A model generated the notes under the pieces. That model was given only the letters and a program-made list of their open reading frames with translations. It had not been told where the DNA came from and made no database searches. Made by a program: the position numbers and the translations under genes. A stretch of DNA of 64,000 nt, taken from Pseudorasbora parva. Lineage: Eukaryota; Chordata; Actinopteri; Cypriniformes; Gobionidae. This document shows, in pieces, positions 14,236-23,202 of the stretch. The stretch lies in the NCBI RefSeq assembly GCF_024679245.1, contig NC_090175.1, positions 53,939,862-54,003,861 on the forward strand, read 5' to 3'. Each line of letters opens with the position of its first letter. Position 1 is the stretch's first letter.

Positions 14236-14620
14236 GGGATCAGTTCGGGGACGCACAGGTAGTTCTGTTGGCCTCTCACGACTCGTCCCACTGCAGCCTG
14301 TACTATTCCCTGACCGAGGGCACGCTCGGCACGGATGCACTGGCGCACAGCTGGCCGCGGGGCCTACGCAAGTATGCGTTTCCCCCAGTGAGCCTTCTTG
14401 CACGTTTTCTGTGCAAGGTCAGGGAGGACAAGGAGCAGGTCATCTTGGTCGCCCCGCACTGGCACGGCCGAACCTGGTTCCCAGAACTAGTGCTCCTTGC
14501 AACAGCCCCTCCCTGGCCAATCCCTCTGAGACAGGACCTACTCTCTCAGAGACGGGGCACCCTGTGGCACCCGCGTCCCGATCTTTGGAACCTCCACGTG
14601 TGGCTCCTGGACGGGACGCG
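14236..14620 (+). pseudogene. DIRS pol: methyltransferase-like domain
   Basis: Frame 3 continues the polyprotein from a WDQFGDAQV block through DALAHSWPRGLRKYAFPPV, then VILVAPHWHGRTWFPEL, and ends at a TGA at 14628-14630. This conserved block between RNase H and the recombinase is generally described in DIRS elements as a Dam-like DNA methyltransferase domain. The YAFPP segment would correspond to the catalytic loop. Its biochemical role is not established. The block appears complete in length. The stop is followed by recombinase coding in frame 2, so either the two ORFs overlap or one more indel lies near 14620. Confidence 0.7.
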
Positions 14621-15633
14621 GCAGGTTTGAGTACCCTACCACCTCCGGTGGTGGCTACCATCACTTCCGCTCGGGCCGAGTCCACGAGACAGGCCTATGC
14701 GTTGAAGTGGAACCTCTTCGTCAATTGGTGCTCTTCTCGCCAAGAAGACCCCTGGAAATGCCCGATCGGGTCCGTGCTCTCTTTCCTCCAGGAAGGGTTG
14801 GATCGAAGGCTGTCTCCATCCACCCTGAAGGTTTATGTGGCCGCTATCGCCGCCTACCATGACCTCTTGGACGGGAAAACGGTAAGTAAGCACGACCTGG
14901 TCATCAGGTTCCTGAGGGGTGCGAGGAGACTACTTCCTCCTCGTGCTCCTCTCATACCCTCTTGGGACCTCTCAGTAGTTCTAAGTGCTCTGCAGAGGGC
15001 CCCATTTGAGCCTTTGCGGTCAGTAGATGTTAAGTTCTTGTCTATGAAGACAGCACTCCTGACCGCATTGGCCTCCATCAAGAGGGTAGGGGACCTGCAG
15101 GCATTTTCGGTTGACGAAACGTGCCTGGAATTCGGGCCGGCTGACTCTCACGTGATCCTGAGACCCCGGCCTGGATATGTGCCCAAGGTTCCCACCACTC
15201 TGTTCAGAGACCAGGTGGTGAACCTGCAAGCGCTGCCTTTGGAGGAGGCAGACCCAGCCTTGGCATTGCTCTGTCCAGTACGCGCCCTTCGCGCTTACGT
15301 AGACAGGACGCAGTGTTTCAGGACCTCAGACCAGCTCTTTGTCTGTTATGGTGGGAAGCTGAAGGGAAGGCTCTCTCAAAGCAAAGGCTGTCTCACTGGA
15401 TAGTGGACACCATTGTTTTGGCTTACCAGCAGCAGGGACGCCCATGTCCCCTTGGGGTCAGGGCCCATTCCACCCGGAGTGTGGCCTCCTCTTGGGCTTT
15501 AGCACATGGCGCTCCGCTGACAGACATCTGCAGAGCTGCAGGCTGGGCGACACCAAACACATTCGCCAGGTTTTATAACCTCCGAGTGGAGCCTGTATCC
15601 GACTATGTACTCGCCTCTACAAATGGCCGGTAA
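14620..15633 (+). pseudogene. DIRS tyrosine recombinase, one frameshift
   Basis: Frame 2 carries the N-terminal SAM-like core-binding part (ESTRQAYALKWNLFVNWC, then SPSTLKVYVAAIAAYHD). The catalytic domain follows, with the first Arg in ASIKRVGDL (codon 15083-15085). In the GGAAG-rich stretch around 15358-15372 coding moves to frame 1 (LSKQRLSHWIV). That frame carries the HSTR box (His 15466-15468, Arg 15475-15477), a Trp in AGWATPNT and the nucleophile in FARFYNL (Tyr 15574-15576). All core catalytic residues of the family (R, HxxR, W, Y) are present but divided by the frameshift. The enzyme would integrate circular element DNA without target duplication. It ends at 15633. Confidence 0.9.
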
Positions 15634-16151
15634 TGGATTGGCTCAGGTGTCTTCGCTTGCTCGCCATTCCACTCCACGGACTGGATACGTGCGATATTCT
15701 TCTCAGGTGAGTTCCCCGAGAGCCCTGAGCTCCTCCAGCACTGACGACGCCGACGCCAGTAAGTCTGCCCTTAGCCCAGTCACTCGTGTCCGGCCAGGTG
15801 CCCCATGTGCATGGTTCCCCTCCGGCGACCCCCACATGTGTATTTCCACCGTAAGCCTCCCTGAGCGGTTGTATTCCCTTGGCAACCTTGCCACCTCCTG
15901 GGGTTAAAAAATCCACCTTCGGCTGGTACCCCAGTGATCTTCCGTATGCAGCCCCCCGGGGTCATACGTGTTTCCCTAAGTCCTCCCTACGGGTAGGCAT
16001 CTTGGCGCATATCTCCTCCTGGAATATGCCTCCCAGTGTACCTTGGTATTCCTGCGTTAAGTAGAGGCCTTTGACCGTTCTGCTTGCATCAGGGTTCTCA
16101 CGCTTGCGCAGGGCACTGGAAGACAGCCGAGTGGCGTGATTGTATTGGGAC
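15634..16151 (+). other. DIRS 3' untranslated region before the ICR
   Basis: About 500 bases of GC-rich sequence between the recombinase stop and the ICR. Short frames are open on both strands, but none resembles a known DIRS product. Confidence 0.6.
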
Positions 16152-16258
16152 CCCCATTCGTCAGTCACTGACGTTACGTCGGAGTGACTGAACGAAAGGG
16201 AACGTCTCGGTTACGTATGTAACCCTCGTTCCCTGAGGAGGGAACGGAGACGTAACGT
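16152..16258 (-). repeat. DIRS internal complementary region
   Basis: Positions 16152-16203 are the reverse complement of 10429-10481 (extreme left end). Positions 16201-16258 are the reverse complement of about 16487-16544 (extreme right end). The overlap AAC corresponds to GTT at both element ends. In the DIRS-1 model this region serves as a splint for completing the ends and closing a circle. Confidence 0.93.
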
Positions 16259-16304
16259 CCCACTGCCACTTCCGCTGTACCGCTGGAACGGCCGAGAGTT
16301 CAGT

Positions 16305-16544
16305 CTTGGCTCCTCAGCAGGTAACATAATGCGATTCATGCCAGCTACTTCCTTATATACCCAGGTGGGTAGGCGGAGTTACGCATGCAAATTCGCATGC
16401 CCATGGCATTGGCACTGCCATTGGGCGCTTTCTAAGATCTCGAAGATGATTGGCTTCTAGGCGAAACCCCCATTCGTCAGTCACTGACGTTACGTCTCCG
16501 TTCCCTCCTCAGGGAACGAGGGTTACATACGTAACCGAGACGTT
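16305..16544 (-). repeat. DIRS right inverted terminal repeat
   Basis: Inverted copy of the left ITR (exact over 10451-10618), followed by a distal extension absent from the left end. The extension holds two potential hairpins, GGTTAC/GTAACC and GTTCCC/GGGAAC. Confidence 0.92.
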
Positions 16545-16724
16545 TCATTTGACTGCAGTGACTGCTATGGTTTCTGGTGGTGTACAGGAATATTTTCTAT
16601 GACATTAAAGAGGTTTAATTTAAATTTGATATTAAGTTACTAGTTGTACAGTCTCCATTTTTGCATTTGGAAATAAATATTTATATGTGCTATATTACTC
16701 TGTGTTGTCTTCGTTTCCCTTTTC
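16545..16724. other. central spacer of the foldback element
   Basis: Unique spacer between the DIRS right end and the right foldback arm. No coding potential seen. Confidence 0.5.
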
Positions 16725-17223
16725 TGTTCAGAAGAGAACTGAGTCTTTGTAAAAGCCTTACGAGGCATAAATAGTCCTCACTTTAGATGAGCTCACAGAA
16801 ATAGTTAAATGACAACTACTAAATGATTTATAACTACATGAATTAATCATAAACTACAGTAGGAATACTTGTTAATAGTGCATATATTAACACACTGAGT
16901 AACTATTACTATATGTCTAAATAATATGATGTATAAATGTACATTTAAATAGTTTGAACTACTGATGACAACTAAATAACTGCTCTGTAAATAATGTAAT
17001 ACTTTAATTTAGTAAAGATAAATTGATAATTTATAAAGTAGGCAAATACAATTATTAAATACATTATAGATATGCTTATTAATCAAGAACAAAGCATTTA
17101 TAACCGTATTTATAAACTGCCAATAATGTCTATTAATGCTTTATAAATAATGAATTAACTATTTACTAATGCTTAACTAATGCTTCAAAGTGTGTAGTTA
17201 TTATAAAGTGTTATCAAGTTGTT

Positions 17224-18635
17224 GTTTTTTTTAATTAAAGACACTATTGACACCATGATAAATCTACATTCTCAGGAAAAAAAGTCGCTTATCAGATAAT
17301 CACTAATCGATCGATAAGGTCAATCAACTATCAATTAATGAATGAATTGATAATTTGCATCCCTAATCCAGAAGTGTGTGACGCTAATCTGACATTTCTT
17401 TGCTGAATTTTTGTTTCCTTTCAAACTGTATATAAAGCTGTCTGACATTAGATCCAGTCATGTGTCTCTTATAGTGTGTGCTTCTTGATTATGCAAGAGT
17501 TTCACAAGAAAAGCTGTGTCACTACTAAACTAAATTTGCTCAAATCAAGTTTAGCCATAGGTGATTTGCAAATGTAAAAAAATAATAAAACACATTTAAT
17601 TGAAAATGGCTAAAAATACCTATTTGCCATGCCTTAAGAGATTACAATTTCATTTCCAAGTGATTACTTCCCTCAGTGTGTCACTTTGATGTTGAGTTTG
17701 CTTTTATTTCTTTATTTAAGGAAAGGTAGTATAATTATTACTATTACTTTTTTTGGTTAATATAGAGCATGTGCACGTTTAGCCGTGGGGTTGTAAGAGT
17801 TCTCTTTTTCATATTGTTAATTCCTAGATGGCGGGGAATTGCCTGTGTTATTTGATTTGGGAATTTTGGATCAAAGGAATGTTAGAAAGCTTCTGGGAAT
17901 ATACCGATCTCTGAGAAAGGATGTTAATAATCAGACTTTTTAAATTCATGATTATAGGTCAGGTGCAAATCATGCGTGCATTATTGCGGACAACTGCTGT
18001 TTCCCAAATCAAAACAGTTTGTTCAGTATAAGTTTACTTAAGTGTGTCGTTATCGCACTGTCAATCGCAAAGACCGATAGATGGTCTCTTCATTATAACA
18101 AACACAAACTGTATGAAAATTACACAGCAATTATGCGATCTTGCAGAGACACTTTTTATTTTTATTTTTTATTTTTTATATTGCTGAACATAGTAACACA
18201 AATAATTATGGCTTTGGATAAAAAAGGGTTTCAGAAATTGTCATATATTATAAGGTGCTGTGTAGCTGCTGGAAACAGCACAAAATTACATTGGTAACCA
18301 CATCTGCAATATAGTGAAATAATCCACATATATAGTACATCTCCATATAGAGAAAGATTTGCTGCAATCATACATCATCTTGACTAGAGTATAGGCACTG
18401 TGGAATAGATACTCGTGCCTGCCATTATGCAACATGAAATATGTGTCTGTCGTACTGTAGACTGTAAGCAACTAAAGAGCAGAGTCTGCCATTGGAGGAA
18501 GAAGAGGATGAGGAGATGTACTTCAGTTCATGCTTACAGAAGCATGCTTTGTTTATTTTTTTTATTTTTAAGTGTGGAAACTATATATATACCATTTAGG
18601 CAAAACATTATAAGGTTTAGTGAATGCTGATTTTA
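17224..18635. other. unassigned AT-rich sequence
   Basis: A GATAATTTGCATCCCTAA end near 17347-17364 resembles a hAT MITE terminus without a visible partner. Nothing else recognised. Confidence 0.35.
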
Positions 18636-18842
18636 CATTTACCTCAAAGTGGAAAGTTAGAAGCAGGAAAATTGGCAATGGTAAGAATTTGAGTAAGTTT
18701 GACCAGGGCCAAACTGTGATAGCTAGACGACGTGTTGGCTAGGTCAGAGCATTTCTAAAACTGTAGCTCTTATGGAGTGTTCCCGGTCTGCAGTGGTCAG
18801 TATCTATCAAAAGTGGTCCTAGGAAGGAACAGTGGTACAGCT
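18636..18842 (+). pseudogene. Tc1-family transposase, N-terminal fragment (copy A)
   Basis: The sequence matches the start of the same Tc1 family found at 41.4, 47.3 and 56.7 kb. A CTCAAAG-type leader and GTTAGAAGCAGGAAA are followed by the helix-turn-helix coding part ending in a SAVVSIYQKW-type block (about 18790-18820). The expected start codon reads ATT, so the start is lost, and an 8-9-base duplication-like insertion near 18730-18740 (CGACGTGTTGGCTAGG) breaks the frame. The catalytic DDE part is missing and the fragment abuts a DIRS gag remnant. It is a non-functional relic of a cut-and-paste DNA transposase. Confidence 0.75.
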
Positions 18843-19440
18843 ACAGTGGTAGAGCTAGGGCTAGATCTGCTAGAGCCAGGACCTCTTCCCCGAAGCCTTC
18901 TTCGTCTGAAGGACTATCCTCAGATAGACCCTCTTATCGCTCATTGACGGCTGGGACTGCCTGCTCTTAGGAGTTGCCCCTTTTGGTTTAGGGCGGTGAG
19001 GGATAGACCACTGAAATTATGCAGAATGCTTATTCAAAACCTGATCGACAACTATGTTAACTACCTTGCCAAAACAGGCCAGAAGGTGTGAACTGGGCAT
19101 CAAGGAGGAATGATTTATCTCTCTCTTGATGCCCGACAGATTCAACCTCAAATGCCTCTCCATGGCCACCATGGAGTAGCTGATAGCGTGGGCCGTCTCC
19201 TTGGTGACCCGGAGAGACAAATCTGTTGCTTTGCACAGTTTAGCAATGCCTTCAGGTGTTGGTCCCTTGCCTTCATCCAAATCTTTTAAAAGAGTAGCCT
19301 GGTATGCCTGCAAAACTACCATCATATGCAGACATGCACCAGCCCGACCCACACCATATAAGCCTAGTGGGCAGCAGGCTTATCTTTATGGATGATGCTA
19401 CATCTGAGGAGAGTTAACTAGCCAAAGCCTTTTCAACCCG
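18843..19440 (-). pseudogene. second DIRS gag remnant
   Basis: On the minus strand, 19352-19017 is open. It encodes the middle of a DIRS-type gag: a LHMMVVLQAYQATLLKDL block, then ATDLSLRVTKETAHAI and MVAMERHLRLNLSGIK, corresponding to the ATDL.LRAT and ERHLWLNL landmarks of fish DIRS gag. Further downstream on the minus strand (about 18990-18860) a basic KPKGATPKSRQSQPS-like tail follows with stops. No RT or recombinase sequence is seen nearby, so this is an isolated fragment. It comes from a different DIRS copy than the one at 10429-16544, which lacks this central gag section. Confidence 0.72.
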
Positions 19441-20951
19441 CAGCATTTTCCTATAACCGTCCTCTTCCGCCCCTACTGTATTGCTGTAATCCAGCACAGA
19501 TGGATTAGAGAGGCAGAAGAGCGAAATCTAACACTGTTATGTGCCGATGTGCGTCCCTTTGTAGTTTCCGGCTAAGGCTGCGCCCCCAAAGTGTCGTTCT
19601 GATGCAGTGCGAGTTCCCTCAAAAAGGAACACAGACGCAGCCGGATCATTTCCGTAATTACCAACACAATCTACCAAGAGCAGCGCAAATTAGCGTCTGT
19701 AAGACAAGGGGGTGTTTTGGGCAATAAATAATCGTGGAAAAAAAAACAGTAAATTGACTAGAGAAAAACTTAGTAAATCACCTTGCATGATTAATTGAAA
19801 TACTCTACTCCCATAAATGTTGTGTCTGAAAGGGAAACTCCTACCAATGCATATGCAAGAAGATAATTTACGAAAATAACCATCCATGCCTTTTCAGCGC
19901 AAATTTTCCACTGCATGTCACAGGGTTTGCTTTTGCGCAAGCTGTTAGTAAATCTGGCCCTATTTTGAATAAATCTTGAATAAATTCCCTGCATGGCACA
20001 TTGACATTAGATTTCAGAATGGCTTTTCAGACATTATCCTGAATTGTGAACTGTATAGGATAAGCATTCATGAACAGAAGAGACATCATTTTAATTTTCC
20101 TGAAAAAGCATCCCGAGTCCTTCACATAAAGTCTACAGGCTTTCCTATGAAGTCTTGGAAAGTCTTGTTCACACATTGGCAATAAAAAGCGATTAATACA
20201 TGAACATTCTTACATAACCCCTCTAAGTAGTGTAAAAATGATTCTGAATATACTAAACTAAACCACTTAACCGTGGGAAAGTTAGGAGGACCATGTAAGC
20301 AAAATTAGAAACACAATTCTCTCAAGTAGAAAATTGTTTGTCGATTTTAATTTCTACTTAACAGTGAGAATAAATTTCCCACATGCTCTGAATTTTGGAC
20401 TGAACTACTGTGCTGAAATTAATTTATTGCTTATTGCATTTAGATACACGGATGACTAATTATGGTAATTGCCTTGAAGATGTAATTACAACACATTCAA
20501 AATTATATTATTTAAAATAATAATTGGCTCTCTTTTCAGCCTCTATTCTGTGATTGTGTTCCACCCACCCTTCCATTTAGGAATAAAACATATATCTAAT
20601 ACAGTTGTGTGAATACTGTAAGGACTCAAATGAAACTGGTAAAAAAACTAACATACTGACGTAATGTATTTTTCAGCATACAGCAAAGATCAATGTCCCG
20701 GTCTTTAGAACTTTAAACCACATCCATCATGAGCTTGCACTGATATCAACTCTATCGTTGGGTACAGAAGGCACCCAGTTAGAACACTGCGTCCACAAGA
20801 GCCACATAAGAAATGTCAAAACACCATTCAGAGATTCAGAGCAATTATTGATCTGAGTAAACAGAGAAGAGTGTCTATTCAATGTATCAATGCTTCGTGT
20901 ACAGTGCAATATACTAACTGTAACCCACATTTCTATTATTATTGTTATTAT
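19441..20951. other. unassigned sequence
   Basis: Positions 19441-19690 may be a 5' extension of the DIRS remnant: GC is higher than in the neighbours, and an AGTGCGAGTTCCCTC stretch is reminiscent of DIRS ends. I cannot demonstrate this. The rest is AT-rich with nothing recognised. Confidence 0.35.
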
Positions 20952-20956
20952 AAAAG

Positions 20957-21374
20957 TTTACGGTACAGACGGTTGAGACAAGAGATGGTTAACAGAGTTT
21001 ATTTCAAGGGCACCAGTAGAGATAACAGTGGCAGAGTGAAGTGAGGTGACGGTGATTGGGCTTCTTTGGTGATGTGGAGATGGACTGGGGTTGACTCAGG
21101 AGAACACGGTACACACACACACGCTGGACATTGGAGATCGCTGGGGACTAGGAATCAGACTTGGAGACAGGGAATACACTTCGAGGGAGTCCTTAAGGTA
21201 AGCAGAGCAGGTTAGTACATTGTGCAAACGAGACCGGACACTTGTGTGTGTGTGAGCGTGGCTTTTGTACTGTGGGTGATGAGGTGATGATGGGGTGCAG
21301 GTGTGTGTGATTAGTACTCAGGTGAGAGTGATCGTGGGGTGTCTGTGACGTGGCAGCCTGGCGTGTCTGTGACA
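20957..21374 (-). mobile_element. solo LTR (minus orientation)
   Basis: A 418-bp segment flanked by a perfect 5-bp duplication AAAAG (20952-20956 and 21375-21379). On the minus strand it starts with TGTCACAGAC and carries an AATAAA signal near its end (plus-strand TTTATTTC at about 20999). The last bases read GTAAA instead of the usual CA, probably by mutation. No internal retroviral-type coding is adjacent, so this is a solo LTR left by recombination. Confidence 0.72.
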
Positions 21375-21379
21375 AAAAG

Positions 21380-22036
21380 CAATTGTTGACAGGTTTTAAT
21401 CATTTTGTCTTCTCTTGAGTTTTCATTGAGACTTGTCTTATGTATTGTACTGGGGTCTTTTGAGAACTCAAAACTAAACTGGTACTAAGATCCGTCTCAA
21501 AGCATCTACTTTGACCACGTTTAGCCGGATTGACAGAGAAGGTATTGATTTTGTCTTTCTATAATATTGTGTTAAGCAAGTATTACGTGTCTAAATGCAC
21601 TTGTAAAGTGCAAATGTCTAAATTCAAATAATCACTCACAACAGTAGTCCAACCAGGATATTGTCATTTAAAAGTTGTTGTTGCAGCCCTCAACTGATGT
21701 TGATGTTGACATGTTAGGCTTGTTTGAGATGCGCCTTGCCTCACCTGAAAAAAAAAAAAAAAAAAAAAACGAGACTAGGCGGCTGCAGTGAGCTGAGCAG
21801 TGAAAAAAGTGCAAACAAGCCGGAGTTCACTCTTCTAGTTGTGGATCAGACACCTGCGAGATCAGTTGCGTATATCGCGGGATTCACACTTGTGCGCTCT
21901 TTTGCTGATAAACTAGATGTAATTTAAGTTCTGTTGCTTTTATATGAAAATAAATATTATGAACAAGACACCCAAAGTTTTTGTTATTTATTTCCATTCG
22001 AAAGAACTGTTTATCAAGCATTTTTACTTTAATTCA
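21380..22036. other. unassigned sequence with poly-A tract
   Basis: A 22-base A run lies at about 21748-21769. No gene recognised. Confidence 0.4.
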
Positions 22037-23202
22037 ACCCATTCTCACTCCCAAGGCGTCAAAAACCGAAGCATGGTCAAGTGCCTTCTGCGTCACAATG
22101 AAGATGCTAAAGGTGCCCCTAGGTGTCATTTTTCGACGCGCTGGGTGCTCCATTCATTTCAATAAGAGACCTTTGGCATCATACACGTATGCACTGGGTA
22201 TGGGAATATTATCGTCATGGTGAAATTGTATTGGTTTATAATTTTGCCATTATGACATGTTGGAGTGTGATTCTCAATTTAATCAGCAAGCATAATTGAA
22301 TTTACATTTATTTTATTTAGGCTATGTAGACACGTTTTAACATGTAACCCAATCCACACCATTCCTAAACCTACCCATTTGTGTGAACATGAAATAAAAC
22401 ACAGGATATAACATACGACTGCATCCACGAGTTATTCAAAAAAGTTAAATAATCCAAGTTTTCTGAGGCCAAACGATTGATTTGCATGAAGAAAATCCCC
22501 AAAAGCGATCAGCATCTCCATCCACCGAAGATCATGAACACATCAAATGTCAAATATTGCCGCCCGTTACGTGAGATTTCATAGTGAAATGTCATTGGCT
22601 CTCGTATGTCTTGTGACCAACTGCGTCGTTACGTCAGCATTGATTGTAAAATGTCATTGGCTCTCGTGTGTCTTGTGACCGATTGCGTCATGCTCAGGAG
22701 TCTTTTGAATTATTTGAATGAGATATGAATGAGTTCGTTCACGGGGAAGCGGGATCATCATTTCAGTGATTAAAACATCAAGATCGACCCTGTTCTTCAC
22801 ATGAAGACATCGTATGACTTCAGAAGACTTGGAATGCAACATGAGTTAATACTTTTATACTGTTTTGGTCAGTTTTTGCAATAAATCCTTGTGACTGTAC
22901 ATTTATTTGCCTGTTATGTGTTTTATAATGTTAAGATGTGGGTAGGTTTAGGGTAGGAGTTGGGTTAGTTGCTCCAAAATATAAAAGTAGCCTTTAAATA
23001 TTAATGAAATCATGTCTGCTTTTACAAACGCAAAGAATTAAATGCGTCTGTGTATGACGGCAAAGGTTTCTCATTGAAATGAATGGAGCACCCGGCGGGT
23101 CAGAAAATGAGGCCAATGGGCACCTTGAGCGTCTTCGTTGTGACGCGGAAGCACTTGACTATGCTTCGGATTTTGACGCCTTGGGAGTCAAAACGTGTTG
23201 GT
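22037..23202. mobile_element. foldback non-autonomous DNA element
   Basis: The outer CTCCCAAGGCGTCAAAA segment at about 22049-22065 is inverted at about 23175-23191. Inverted similarity extends roughly 180 bases inward through GGTGCTCCATTCATTTCAAT (inverted near 23075-23094). A second inner block (ACCTACCC near 22370, inverted near 22940) is also inverted. No transposase is encoded. The exact termini and target duplication could not be fixed. Confidence 0.75.
22585..22686 (+). repeat. internal tandem duplication
   Basis: An AAATGTCATTGGCTCTCGT segment followed by TGTCTTGTGACC occurs twice, about 59 bases apart, within the foldback element. Confidence 0.8.

Larger units (their letters stand above)
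10429..16544 (+). mobile_element. DIRS-type tyrosine-recombinase retrotransposon, structurally complete
   Basis: A 6.1-kb element with the full DIRS-1 architecture: inverted terminal repeats, an internal complementary region (ICR), and gag, RT, RNase H, methyltransferase-like and tyrosine recombinase domains in that order on the plus strand. The ICR contains, head to head, the complement of the extreme left end (16152-16203) and of the extreme right end (16201-16258). They meet at a shared trinucleotide, as expected for a circular-intermediate template. GTT stands at both outer ends (10429-10431 and 16542-16544), and no other target duplication is seen, as expected for recombinase-mediated insertion. 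The coding region is broken by several small indels, so this copy is inactive as it stands. It lies inside the foldback element 9676-17215. Confidence 0.93.

Noticed and set aside
18636..19440. A single composite element encoding both Tc1 and DIRS proteins
   Set aside because: The parts are in opposite orientation, both truncated at the joint, and no shared termini are seen.
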